From assembly GCF_002252475.1 (NCBI RefSeq), contig NZ_NNRK01000026.1:372001-436000 (forward strand): DNA of 64,000 bases. The letters run 5' to 3'. Source of the stretch: Brucella rhizosphaerae (GTDB lineage Bacteria > Pseudomonadota > Alphaproteobacteria > Rhizobiales > Rhizobiaceae). Below, in pieces: positions 38,068 to 46,688 of the stretch. The position numbers were made by a program, and so were the translations under genes. How positions within the stretch are numbered: the first letter of the stretch is position 1; each line of letters begins with the position of its first letter. The notes below the pieces were generated by a model. It did no database searches and was not told the origin of the DNA. It saw only the letters and a program-made list of their open reading frames with translations.

Positions 38068-38696
38068 TGTCCATTACAGGTTCTGTCGTGACAAAATCCC
38101 CTCGTAATTTGATCCGAAATGTAACTGCGCCCCTTCTGCTTGCAACCTTGTTGGCAGGATGCGGAACGACAACACCGCTCGATACCTTCAGCCTGTCGGC
38201 GCCGCAACAGACGAAATCAGCATCCGCGAGCCGCAAAAGCCTTCAGCTTCTGGTTCCTGCGCCAAGCGCATTAAAAGCGCTGGATAGCGAGAATATTGTC
38301 GTCAACACGGCACCTGGTGCAATTGAGTATCTCAAAGGCGCGCAATGGGGTGACAGGCTGCCAAACCTTGTCCAATCGCGTCTCGTGCAGGCTTTTGAAA
38401 ACACCGGCGTCTTTGGTGGTGTTGGGCGGCCAGGTGATGGCCTTGCTATCAATTACCAGATACTGACGGATCTTCGGGTGTTCAGTATCCAGACCTATGG
38501 CGCACAAAGGGCAGCTGTCGTCGAAATAGCCGTCAAGCTTATGAATGACAAGAATGGTGAAGTACGCGCAACACGCGTGTTCCGTTCGGCTGTTCCCGTT
38601 TCGGGAACGACCAATCCGGGCTATGTGAAAGCCCTTGATGCAGCGTTTGAACGCACCGCGAGTGACATTGTCAGCTGGACTATATCCTCGCTGTAA
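38067..38696 (+). CDS. ABC-type transport auxiliary lipoprotein (PqiC-like)
   Basis: A 209-residue outer- or inner-membrane lipoprotein of the ABC_trans_aux family, which accompanies MCE transporters (PqiC in E. coli). It has an N-terminal signal with lipobox LLAGCG (Cys at about residue 32), then TFSLSAPQQ, LLVPAPSALKALDSENIVV and LPNLVQSRLVQAFENTG, the recurring pattern of the family. It starts within the stop codon of the MCE gene, so it is coupled to it, and a strong terminator ends the operon. It would be expected to connect the MCE barrel to the outer membrane. Confidence 0.87.
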   Translation: MSITGSVVTKSPRNLIRNVTAPLLLATLLAGCGTTTPLDTFSLSAPQQTKSASASRKSLQLLVPAPSALKALDSENIVVNTAPGAIEYLKGAQWGDRLPNLVQSRLVQAFENTGVFGGVGRPGDGLAINYQILTDLRVFSIQTYGAQRAAVVEIAVKLMNDKNGEVRATRVFRSAVPVSGTTNPGYVKALDAAFERTASDIVSWTISSL

Positions 38697-38719
38697 GCGT
38701 CAAAAATTCAGATAATTAA

Positions 38720-38752
38720 AGGCAGTTCGGTTCATTCCGAACTGCCTTTTTT
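38720..38752 (+). terminator. Intrinsic terminator of the MCE operon
   Basis: AGGCAGTTCGG-TTCATT-CCGAACTGCCT perfect 11-bp stem followed by TTTTT. Confidence 0.92.
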
Positions 38753-38974
38753 GTTGGGCGGTTTTGGCACCACGCTGCCACTATAAAATAGAGATGCAGC
38801 CCGTGAAGTGTGAAGCAGATTGTCTGCCCAAGATGATCGTTAAGATAGAACGTTGAGATGCGCCGATCCGTGTTCGATCACACCGGGATTATCCCTGATG
38901 GTTCATTCTGTTTATGGCTTCATCAACCGACGCCGTGCGCATCCGAATATGAAACTGTGCAAAATAGCGGACAA

Positions 38975-39006
38975 TAAAAAACGCGGCCCGGGAGCCGCGT
39001 TTTTTG
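38975..39006. terminator. Bidirectional intrinsic terminator
   Basis: AAAAAACGCGGC-CCGGGA-GCCGCGTTTTTT. On the leftward strand it lies directly after the stop of the 1695-residue coiled-coil protein gene and probably ends its transcript. Confidence 0.85.
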
Positions 39007-39025
39007 TTTGTTTGTTTTATCCCGC

Positions 39026-42000
39026 TTAGCGAAGGCGTCCGCTTGCGTGAGCGAGCATAGTGTAGACCTTGCCGGTATCCGACGTCAGGTAGGTCTGTGT
39101 CACCATATTGTCGCGATCGTTGCGGGCAACATCTTCGAGCAAGCGCTGGAAGTCATCCATGTAACGGTCTACGGCGCGGCGGAATTCACCATCTGTCTGA
39201 TACTTGCGCTTGATATCGTCAAAGGTCTGCTGACCCTTCAGCGTATAGAGACGACGCGTGAAGACGTTGCGTTCGCCGCGACGATAGCGGTCCCAAAGTT
39301 CAACCGATGCTTCGTGATCGATTGCGCGAGCAATGTCGACAGAAAGCGAGTTGAGGGATTCAACCACATGGCTTGGCGAACGCGGAGCGGTCGTTGGCTG
39401 CGCCTGTGAAGGTGCAGAAACTTCGTCTTCGCGTGAAGCGCGGGCCAGAAGATCAGAAACCCAACCGCGTGGCTTTTCAGCCGATTGCGCAGGCTGTGCA
39501 GCCTTTGGAGCTTCAGCCGGACGGGCACGGGCAGCAACTTCGGCCTGTGCCAGCGTCTGGGGACGTGGTGCCGCTACAGGCGCCTGAACTGGTGCCTGAA
39601 CTGGTGCCTGAACTGGTGCAGGTGCCGGACGCTGTGCCTGAACAGGACGCGAAACTGGGCGATCCGCACGGCTTTCGCCAACATCGACCAGACGGCCCGA
39701 CTTATTGACGATTTCAGCAAGCTCCTTGAGAGCGTTGATCTGTTCGCCAACGGCCTTACGCATTGCGCTCGTCGTTTCCTTGGCTTCAGCCGGCATATCA
39801 AGGACACCGCGCTTGAGTTCGCCACGGGTGGTGTCGAGTTCGCTACGGATTTCAGTTGCGGTACGGCGAATATCGTCGGTTGCAGCAGAGAACCTCTGCG
39901 ATGCCTGTTCAACGATTTCAGCAACGCTTTCGCGCATCTTCTCAGCGGAAGAACGTGTCTGACCTTCAGCGCGCTGGAATGCCGAAGCAACGACTGTTTC
40001 AAACGACTGCATCAATTTTTCGATGCCTTCAGACTTTTCAACCAGACCGGAAGCCAGCTTGTCGAGTGCCAGATGACGATCTTCAAGTGTACCTGCGAGG
40101 CCATTCTGAGCCAAGTTGATCATATCTGAAGCGGTCGAGAGAACCTTGCCATGGTCTTCAAAACGCTCGGCAATATCCGCGATCTGCGACAGCGTACCAT
40201 CAGACAGTGCACGCAACGTACCGATATTGGTGTCGATCAGGCCAGTTGACGCCTGGAACATCTGTGCTGCACGGTTGGCGTTTTCGACGAAGCTGCTTGT
40301 CGTTTCGACCAGGCGACCATCGATATCAGTCAGGTTGCGGGCAGCAGCATCGATAAGCTTACCGAGTTCACCGTTTGAAGCGGCGAGACGATCAATCAAA
40401 TCGCTGACATTTTCCGAAAGGCCGGACTTTGCCTGCTGCACTGCCGCAATGGTTTCTGCTGTACGGCTGGCCAGTGCGTTGACGAGAGCTGCATTTTCAG
40501 CACGCAGACGATCGGTGGCGGCGTGTGTTGCTTCTTCAAGCTGCTCAGCAAGTCCACGACCGCTATCTGCAAGACGCTGCACGAGAGGCTCGGCAGTGTC
40601 ATTGAGGATCTGCGTGATTTCCTGTGAGCGGGCCGAAAGAACTGCATTGAGTTCGCGTGTGCGCTCTTCAAGCGTAACAGCTGTAGTGTCCGTTACCTGA
40701 GCAATACGTGCTTCAACAGAACCAAGTTCCATCGTGATACGCGAACCGATATCACCGAGGCGCGTGGCAATGGCATCTGCGCGTTCAGCAAGGCGGGCTT
40801 CGGTGCCCGACAGGTTTTCTGTAACGCTCGACGAGAAGGCTTCGCTGTGGCCAGCCAGTGTTTCACTGGTCTTGGTCGCAGTATCAGCGATACGGGCTTC
40901 GATGGCCGAAAGTTCGCCGGTGAGGCGGGCTTCGATGGCTTCAAGACCGCCAGCAATCGCGCTTGCACGTTCATTCAGGCGAGCCTCTGTGCCAGCGAGA
41001 TTGTCAGCGACGTTCGCCGAGAATGCTTCGCTATGACCTGCCAGCGTTTCGCCTGTTTTGGTTGCAGTGTAGGCGATGCGGGCTTCGATTGCCGAAAGTT
41101 CGCCGGTGAGGCGGCTTTCAATGGCCTCAAGGCCACCGGCTATCGTGCTTGCACGTTCGTTCAGGCGAGCCTCTGTACCAGCCAGATTGTCCGCAACGCT
41201 TGCAGCGAACGCTTCGCTCTGACCGGCGAGAGTTTCGCTTGTCTTGCTTGCCGTATCTGCAATGCTGCTTTCGATCTGTGCCAGACGAGATGCAATAGCA
41301 TTGGCACGTTCACTGAGACGCTCTTCTGTAGCTGTAAGATTGGTGGTGAGGTCTGCGCTGAAGCTCTGACCAAAACCGTCGAGCGATTCGCCAGCCTTCG
41401 CAGCTTCTGCGGACAGGATGCTTGCAGCTTCTGTGATTTTTTCACGCAGCGAACCTGCAACGACACCTGCACTCTGTTCAAGTGCGCGACGAACGTTGTC
41501 GACGCCGATAGTGAGCGCCTTTTCCATTGTCTGTGTGCGTTCTTCGATAATGCCGGTCTGGCCTTCGAATGCGCGGGTAATTACATCGCTGCTGGTTTCA
41601 ATCGCATTGTGCAGGTTTGCAGTGCGCTGCGAAAGAATATCACCATGATCCTGAAGGGTCTGGCCAAGCGACGCAGTGCTTTCGGTCAGTGTTTCGCGGA
41701 TCGCAGCCGTGCGACCTTCAATTGTGTGCTCATGTCCATCAAGAATGTGGGCAAGGGCACTATTGTGATCGTTGAGTACTGAGCGAAGGCCGCTTGTACG
41801 TTCCTCAACGCGCTGAACATGATCAGTAAAGGTCGCTTCAAATGCGTCACGGCTTGCGCCGATCGTTTCACTGATCGCCTGCGAACGTTCGTCGAACACG
41901 CGCGACAGTTCCTGCTGATTGCCAGCGATAAGCGCCTGCAGGGAGCTTACACGTTCATCGAATGTGCGTGCCAGAACTTCACGATTTTCGTTGAAATTAT

Positions 42001-44113
42001 CGCGCAATGCGGTCGTGCGTTCATCCATCAACTGAGCAAGCACTGCCTGATTTCCGGTGATGACGCTATGCAGCGAAGCAGCGCGTTCGTCCAGCGAGCG
42101 AGCATGATCAGCAAAGGTGGCATCAAGACGCGAGGCATTGTTGGCCATTTCTTCCTGTAGAACGCTAGTTCTGTCAGCAAGGATGGCTGCATGGTGTTCC
42201 GCGGCAGAATTGAGAGCCGAAGAGCTGTTATTGATCGCGTTTTCGATATCACTCGTGCGTGCAGCGAGCGTGTCGGCATGATCGCGGATGACTGCAGAAA
42301 CGCGTTCTGTTTCCCCTTCAAGCGAAGAAGCCAGAATATTGCGGCTTTCAGCGAGCGTGCCTGCGAAGGACGAAGCCTTCTCATTAAGAATGTTACCCAC
42401 GCTTTCGCTGATCGAAGTCAGATCATCGCTGATCTTTGTCTTCGTTTCATCGATCATGGTGCTGAAAGCGGTACGGCCACCAGAGAAGGTTTCTGCAATC
42501 TCGCGGGTGCGAGCAATAAGGTTTTCATTGATCTGGCGCGAGCGGGTTTCGAGAGCTGCATTGAGCTTTTCAGTGCTGCTGTCGAGTGCATGAGCGCGCG
42601 TTTCAAACTCGGTTAGGAGCGAACGGCCACGTTCGTTGAGCGTCGTGTCGAGCTGCGTCAGACGTGCATCGAATTCGCTGACCATGGACTGAGTAGCGCC
42701 GCCGAGCAGAGTGGCAATACCAGCGGTACGCTCATCAAGTGCTGAGCTTACGCGCTCTGAAATGTCACGCGATTGCTGATCGAGCGTTGCGATACGGGTG
42801 TCGAGTTCAGTTGCGAAAGCTTCACCAGAAGTGGTGATGCGCGTTGCGATATCGCCGGTACGCTTCTCAATAGCTTCGGCAATTGCGCCGCCGCTTTCAT
42901 TGATGCTGCCGATGAGACGCTCACCAGAATCTCCGAGAAGCGAGCTAAGCTGTTCGGACGCCGAGACAACATTATCACGTATGATATTGGCAGCACTCGA
43001 CAATTCTTCTTTCAGCTGCTCATGAGCGCCGGTGATGGAAGAACGGACGCGTTCAGCATGGCTGACTACGGCCTCGCGCTCATTGCCAAGATCGCTGACG
43101 AGCGAACGGATACGGACTTCGTTGTCGCTATAAGCACGTTCAAGCTGATTAACCTCAGACTGAACAAGAGTCTCAAGTTCAACAGCGCGTGCGAGTGTGC
43201 GCTCGATACCTTCGTTCATCGCAGCAACTTCGCGACGAACGGCCTGGCTCAGAGTGGATACACGATCACCAGCGGCGGCTTCAGGCTGCAAGAGCTTGAA
43301 AGCTGCTTCCGACATGCTGCGTGCTGCGACATGCATCTCCTGCGCACGGCGGACGAGATGTGCAAAGCCCCAGAACATGACGATAGGCAATACTGTGCCG
43401 GCAGTTACGCCGATACCAGCAGGGGACGTGAAGAAATCTTTGGTTGCCTGAAGGCTTGAAAAGACATCAGGGCTGATTGCCTTGCTGATCGCCACACCAC
43501 CAGCTGCCCAGAGCACGCTCATTGCGGTCGTGGTCCAATAGAGCTTGGAAGAACGTTCTGTTACGCGGCGAGGTGCAGCGGCAACGGCTCTGCCATTGCG
43601 AGAATCATCATTGGCAGGCGTAAGAGCGGCGGCAGGCGTGGCAGCTACAACAGCGGATATAGATGCCTGTGATGGAGATGGCGCGGACGTTGCAGGCTTT
43701 GGCGCGGCTTCCCTGACTGCAGGCGTGGCTTTGTTGGCGGGCTTCGGCGCAACATTGGCAGCTTGAGGTGCAGCGGACGGGAATGCAGCATTGACGACCG
43801 GAGGCACAGGCGGTGCAGCAGGGCTTGCAATAACGGAAACGGTTGCAATCGTTTCGGCCTTCGCCGTTCCTTCCGTCGTAATGTCTATAGGAGAGACTTT
43901 CGCAGCATCGACCACTTTCGTGTTCTGCTCTGCAACCAGTTCTTCGGCAGCACGCGAAATCTGCTCTTCCAGGTCATCGACTGAGAATTCCTCGTCAATC
44001 GCGCTCAGGTCCATATCGATGTCAAAATCGTCACCGAAATCGATATCGAGTGCATGTTCAAGTGCCTGTTCAACCTCATGGTCGAGCTTTTGCGCCTTGG
44101 TTTTAGAAGCCAT
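39026..44113 (-). CDS. Giant membrane-anchored coiled-coil protein, growth-pole-ring (GPR)-like
   Basis: A 1695-residue protein. Residues 1-60 are very acidic; 80-180 are Ala/Pro-rich; two hydrophobic segments (about 191-212 and 232-252) anchor it in the inner membrane; about 260-1450 is almost entirely helical with apolipoprotein-like heptads. Within this, 62-residue repeats (TLAGxSEAF ... NLxGTEARLxERA ... IEARIA) recur near residues 960-1150. A Pro/Gln/Val-rich hinge with VQAP repeats follows at about 1515-1535, then a conserved C-terminal domain (about 1590-1695, with RRGERNVFTRRLYTLKGQQ). This architecture matches the GPR protein of Agrobacterium tumefaciens, which forms a ring at the growing pole, and has TipN-like features. 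Assignment is by architecture, not by alignment. It forms its own transcription unit. Confidence 0.8.
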   Translation of the reverse strand: MASKTKAQKLDHEVEQALEHALDIDFGDDFDIDMDLSAIDEEFSVDDLEEQISRAAEELVAEQNTKVVDAAKVSPIDITTEGTAKAETIATVSVIASPAAPPVPPVVNAAFPSAAPQAANVAPKPANKATPAVREAAPKPATSAPSPSQASISAVVAATPAAALTPANDDSRNGRAVAAAPRRVTERSSKLYWTTTAMSVLWAAGGVAISKAISPDVFSSLQATKDFFTSPAGIGVTAGTVLPIVMFWGFAHLVRRAQEMHVAARSMSEAAFKLLQPEAAAGDRVSTLSQAVRREVAAMNEGIERTLARAVELETLVQSEVNQLERAYSDNEVRIRSLVSDLGNEREAVVSHAERVRSSITGAHEQLKEELSSAANIIRDNVVSASEQLSSLLGDSGERLIGSINESGGAIAEAIEKRTGDIATRITTSGEAFATELDTRIATLDQQSRDISERVSSALDERTAGIATLLGGATQSMVSEFDARLTQLDTTLNERGRSLLTEFETRAHALDSSTEKLNAALETRSRQINENLIARTREIAETFSGGRTAFSTMIDETKTKISDDLTSISESVGNILNEKASSFAGTLAESRNILASSLEGETERVSAVIRDHADTLAARTSDIENAINNSSSALNSAAEHHAAILADRTSVLQEEMANNASRLDATFADHARSLDERAASLHSVITGNQAVLAQLMDERTTALRDNFNENREVLARTFDERVSSLQALIAGNQQELSRVFDERSQAISETIGASRDAFEATFTDHVQRVEERTSGLRSVLNDHNSALAHILDGHEHTIEGRTAAIRETLTESTASLGQTLQDHGDILSQRTANLHNAIETSSDVITRAFEGQTGIIEERTQTMEKALTIGVDNVRRALEQSAGVVAGSLREKITEAASILSAEAAKAGESLDGFGQSFSADLTTNLTATEERLSERANAIASRLAQIESSIADTASKTSETLAGQSEAFAASVADNLAGTEARLNERASTIAGGLEAIESRLTGELSAIEARIAYTATKTGETLAGHSEAFSANVADNLAGTEARLNERASAIAGGLEAIEARLTGELSAIEARIADTATKTSETLAGHSEAFSSSVTENLSGTEARLAERADAIATRLGDIGSRITMELGSVEARIAQVTDTTAVTLEERTRELNAVLSARSQEITQILNDTAEPLVQRLADSGRGLAEQLEEATHAATDRLRAENAALVNALASRTAETIAAVQQAKSGLSENVSDLIDRLAASNGELGKLIDAAARNLTDIDGRLVETTSSFVENANRAAQMFQASTGLIDTNIGTLRALSDGTLSQIADIAERFEDHGKVLSTASDMINLAQNGLAGTLEDRHLALDKLASGLVEKSEGIEKLMQSFETVVASAFQRAEGQTRSSAEKMRESVAEIVEQASQRFSAATDDIRRTATEIRSELDTTRGELKRGVLDMPAEAKETTSAMRKAVGEQINALKELAEIVNKSGRLVDVGESRADRPVSRPVQAQRPAPAPVQAPVQAPVQAPVAAPRPQTLAQAEVAARARPAEAPKAAQPAQSAEKPRGWVSDLLARASREDEVSAPSQAQPTTAPRSPSHVVESLNSLSVDIARAIDHEASVELWDRYRRGERNVFTRRLYTLKGQQTFDDIKRKYQTDGEFRRAVDRYMDDFQRLLEDVARNDRDNMVTQTYLTSDTGKVYTMLAHASGRLR
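39584..39619. repeat. Tandem 12-bp repeat, three copies, coding
   Basis: CTGAACTGGTGC occurs three times in a row. On the coding strand it gives the VQAP repeats in the hinge before the C-terminal domain of the pole-ring-like protein. Whole-codon units mean copy number changes keep the frame. Confidence 0.8.
40839..41222. repeat. 186-bp tandem coding repeats
   Basis: The landmark GCTTCGCT recurs at 40839, 41025 and 41211, exactly 186 bases (62 codons) apart, and the sequence between is highly similar. The repeats encode the 62-residue units of the pole-ring-like protein; less exact copies extend on both sides. Confidence 0.85.
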
Positions 44114-44780
44114 TGCCTTGCCTACCTCGTACTCATTACTGCGACGGCCGGATCATTATAGAGCCGTTACAAAACTACTCCGCCATTTTTCATCGTATCG
44201 GCTCGGGCTTGTTAATGAAATAGGCACCCGCGCCTGATGTCTAAAACTTTAAATACAAGGTTAACAAAAATGGGCGGACTTGCAAAAAATGCCGGTTTTC
44301 TGGCGTTTTGTCTTTAACGATCATTCTGTGGAAATCAAACCAATGCGATTATGCACCATAACGCATCTTCGCCAATTCGTTAACAAAAATGCGCGTTAAA
44401 GGAGAGCTGTTAATAATATTCTACCGATGGTTTGATTCATGAGGTGAGAATTTACACTGCCTTCAAACTCAATATTCCATTCCCTACAATAATGCTTATT
44501 GGTGCCATGCGACAAGGGTATAGCAGTAAATACTTATATTTAGGTGGAATACCCGCTAAAGCTAATCCCGAAGAGCGGGAAACGCTTCATGAAAAACATG
44601 CTCGCAAAACAAGCCTGTTGTGCAGATTTGGTCTGTCAGATTGAAATGTGAGCTAAAGCAACGGCATATTGGCGCAGTTATTCGCCGAATATGCTCCAAT
44701 GGTTGAAACTCCACGCATAAGGCCGTATTTGCGTCTGCGAGATATCAATCGCGCTGCATAGGCGTGTCCAGGAACTTAAA
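44114..44780. other. 667-base intergenic region
   Basis: Divergent spacer between the pole-ring-like gene and the ferredoxin gene. It is AT-richer than coding DNA and has two copies of GTTAACAAAAATG (near 44260 and 44384). A 70-codon frame from TTG 44432 has no ribosome-binding site or recognisable sequence. Nothing else is supported. Confidence 0.45.
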
Positions 44781-45104
44781 ATGACAAAAATTGTATTCGT
44801 ATCCGCTGATGGCGCTTCACGCATCGAAGTTGAAGCTGACAACGGATCGAGCGTAATGGAAGCTGCAATCCGAAACGGCATTCCAGGCATTGATGCTGAA
44901 TGCGGTGGTGCTTGTGCCTGTGCAACCTGCCATGTCTATATCGATGACGACTGGACTGAGATCGTGGGCGGTCCGGATGCTATGGAAGAGGATATGCTGG
45001 ATTTCGCTTACGAACCACAGCCCAATTCGCGCCTTTCTTGCCAAATCCGTGTGACGGATGAGATAGACGGCCTCGTCGTCAAAGTGCCAGAACGACAGAA
45101 TTAA
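44781..45104 (+). CDS. [2Fe-2S] ferredoxin, adrenodoxin/ISC type
   Basis: A 107-residue electron carrier. The cluster ligands are Cys41, Cys47, Cys50 and Cys87 in the adrenodoxin-type spacing C-x5-C-x2-C-...-C (ECGGACACATCHVY and LSCQIRV); an extra Cys45 is present. The DAMEEDMLDFAYE acidic segment after the third ligand matches the partner-binding region of adrenodoxin-type ferredoxins. Such proteins feed iron-sulfur assembly or P450 systems. The next gene, after 38 bases, encodes a shortened ferredoxin-reductase-like flavoprotein, suggesting a working pair. Confidence 0.93.
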   Translation: MTKIVFVSADGASRIEVEADNGSSVMEAAIRNGIPGIDAECGGACACATCHVYIDDDWTEIVGGPDAMEEDMLDFAYEPQPNSRLSCQIRVTDEIDGLVVKVPERQN

Positions 45105-45142
45105 TATTTCAAAGCAGAGTGGCAACATATAAAGGGGCGTCG

Positions 45143-45742
45143 ATGGAAGCCGAAGGTCATTCTGACATCGCAATCATCGGCGCGGGGCCTGTCGCCCTTT
45201 TCTCTGTCTTTCAGCTGGGATTGTTCGGTTTCAAATGCCGGTTGTTTGATTCCATGAGCCGGGCAGGTGGACAGTGCACAGCACTTTATGCTGACAAGCC
45301 AATCTTTGACATTCCGGCTTTCCCTGAAATTATGGGTGACGAGTTGGTTGATCGTCTGCTGAAGCAAATCGAACCTTATCATCCCGACTTCGAATTCAAT
45401 CTGCTGATTTCAGGCGTATCTTTCGGTGAGAAGGGCGTTGAGCTCACAACATCGAGTGGCAAAACGTTCACTGCAAAAATCTTGCTGATCGCCTCGGGGC
45501 TGGGTGCCCTGACATCTGACGGTCAGATTGTGCGACCCGATCCGCTGGCTTCGATTTACCTTGAACGGTTTGGCAATGCGCTCGTTGTCAGCCCGGAAAC
45601 GTTCCGTACGTCACAGTCAAAGATTTACGCAATAGGGGATGTCTGCCATTATCCGGGAAAGCTGAAACTTATACTTTCCGGTTTCCACGAGGCTGCCCTG
45701 ATGACCCAGGCCATCAGGCGCGAATTGCAGCAAGCCAGATAG
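45143..45742 (+). CDS. Compact FAD flavoprotein related to ferredoxin-NADP reductase, NADPH domain missing
   Basis: The 199-residue product matches the FAD-domain halves of thioredoxin-reductase-like ferredoxin-NADP reductases. The N-terminal half has IAIIGAGPVALFSVF, LFDSMSRAGGQCTALY, KPIFDIPAFPEIMGDELVDRLL and LLIASGLGAL. The C-terminal half has PETFRTSQSKIYAIGDVCHYPGKLKLILSGFHEAA (about residues 150-188). Full-length relatives have about 340 residues; the central NADPH domain with its GGGDSA motif is absent between LGAL and DPLASIY, as is the usual C-terminal tail. The frame is intact, so this is either a stable compact protein or a recent in-frame deletion. ATG 45143 follows AAAGGGGC; a GTG at 45119 is also open. 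Confidence 0.8.
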   Translation: MEAEGHSDIAIIGAGPVALFSVFQLGLFGFKCRLFDSMSRAGGQCTALYADKPIFDIPAFPEIMGDELVDRLLKQIEPYHPDFEFNLLISGVSFGEKGVELTTSSGKTFTAKILLIASGLGALTSDGQIVRPDPLASIYLERFGNALVVSPETFRTSQSKIYAIGDVCHYPGKLKLILSGFHEAALMTQAIRRELQQAR

Positions 45743-45752
45743 GCTTTATATT

Positions 45753-46367
45753 CTACTGAACCATTTTTTCGAGTTTGTAGGTCAGCAGTCTTTCAAAGCG
45801 GCGTTCAAAATTGATCGTCTCGACCCGGTCAAACTGTTCTTGCGCTTTATCATGCGCTGCCATCTGGCGTTCCGTCAGCTTATCGATGTTGGTGCGTAAG
45901 GTAGCGCAATCTTTCTGGCTACGCAGCGAGCGTATCTGGCGCTCCATTTCGCTCGCATGGCTGCGGGCAATTACGATATGGCTTTCTTCGTGGCGGCGGA
46001 TATCCTGATACAAAGTATCCCAGATCAGCGCGAGCTCGGGTGAGGCTTTGCGGCGTTGTTTCCAGCGTGGCAACATGACCTTTGCATAAACATTCACATA
46101 AACGCCCTGAACCTTGCAGGCGCGATCGCCGGCCGCACGACCATAGCGTACCTTGGCATCGAAACGGATTTCGGCTGCTCCCGGATGGTGCTGCCCGGTC
46201 TTCTTGAGAAAGGGCCCACTGCGCGACAATGCCTTATCCAGATCTTCAGCAGTCTTTCCATTGACATTATAATAGCTAAACGTCCGGAAAATTGATGCAG
46301 CTTCAGCATGTGGAGCGACAACTGCAAGCGCCAACCCCAAAGCCAGAACCCGTTTTTTCAAAGACAT
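45753..46367 (-). CDS. DUF922 secreted protein, putative zinc protease
   Basis: A 204-residue secreted protein: signal peptide MSLKKRVLALGLALAVVAPHAEA, then a DUF922 domain with FRTFSYYNVNGKTAEDLDKAL, CKVQGVYVNVYAKVMLPRW and the metal-binding-like HEESHIVIARSHASEM. DUF922 members are listed as predicted Zn-dependent proteases because of HExxH, but activity is not established as far as I know. ATG 46367 is chosen because GAGGTG precedes it; the frame is open to 46385. It converges on the flavoprotein gene. Confidence 0.82.
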   Translation of the reverse strand: MSLKKRVLALGLALAVVAPHAEAASIFRTFSYYNVNGKTAEDLDKALSRSGPFLKKTGQHHPGAAEIRFDAKVRYGRAAGDRACKVQGVYVNVYAKVMLPRWKQRRKASPELALIWDTLYQDIRRHEESHIVIARSHASEMERQIRSLRSQKDCATLRTNIDKLTERQMAAHDKAQEQFDRVETINFERRFERLLTYKLEKMVQ

Positions 46368-46480
46368 GTTCCGGCACCTCTTCATAAAACCAGAAAGAAA
46401 CTCGTAAATTCACTGATGAGCAACATGGCATGCAATCGTCAAGAGAACTATAACGCCATTCATAAAACGGCCTTGTGCTC

Positions 46481-46592
46481 TGATTCCGACATTTGCATCC
46501 CTTAATGACGGGCATTGAGCAAATGTCGAAATCTAAATGACCACTAGCAAGCATATGTATCTAGTGGATTTTTCGAATTTGACGTTTGAAAC
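46481..46592. repeat. 112-bp structured intergenic repeat, copy 1
   Basis: It aligns without gaps over 112 bases to 49250-49361. It contains an inverted repeat GATTCCGACATTTG / CAAATGTCGAAATC (one mismatch) and a second exact hairpin CCACTAG / CTAGTGG. The element ends with TTTTTCGAATTTGACGTTTGAA. It sits about 95 bases before the folP start. Confidence 0.85.
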
Positions 46593-46688
46593 AGTATGTA
46601 TGTCGGTCGGGATTCAAAGGTTAAATTCAATCCACTAGTGCCTGTTTGGCTGCATTCGGTTCGAAAAAGACAATCGGAAAATTCGTCA

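Larger units (their letters stand above)
38697..39025. other. Intergenic region between two terminators
   Basis: After the terminator at 38720-38752 there are about 220 bases with no convincing gene before the next terminator at 38975. Two overlapping short frames (for example ATG 38858 to stop 38977, 39 codons) lack ribosome-binding sites and recognisable sequence. I see no RNA gene. Confidence 0.5.

Noticed and set aside
38868-38895. Sequence like a tRNA T-arm (GTGTTCGATCACACCGG)
   Set aside because: No acceptor, D or anticodon stems fit around it.
38858-38977. 39-codon ORF before the terminator at 38975, and an overlapping second frame
   Set aside because: No ribosome-binding site or family resemblance. 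I considered a gene remnant but cannot support it.
40839-41222. Regular repeats considered as a CRISPR array
   Set aside because: The unit is 186 bases, coding, with no unique spacers.
40116-41782. Long rightward ORFs (194 and 311 codons) antisense to the coiled-coil gene
   Set aside because: They are products of the biased repetitive codon pattern on the other strand; their translations are rich in Ser, Cys and Arg without any family resemblance.
44249-44264. TTAA-N8-TTAA upstream of the pole-ring-like gene as a CtrA site
   Set aside because: CtrA full sites need N7 spacing; this is off by one and in AT-rich DNA where TTAA is frequent.
44432-44644. 70-codon ORF between the pole-ring-like gene and the ferredoxin gene
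   Set aside because: TTG start, no ribosome-binding site, no recognisable sequence; it probably arises by chance in AT-rich intergenic DNA.
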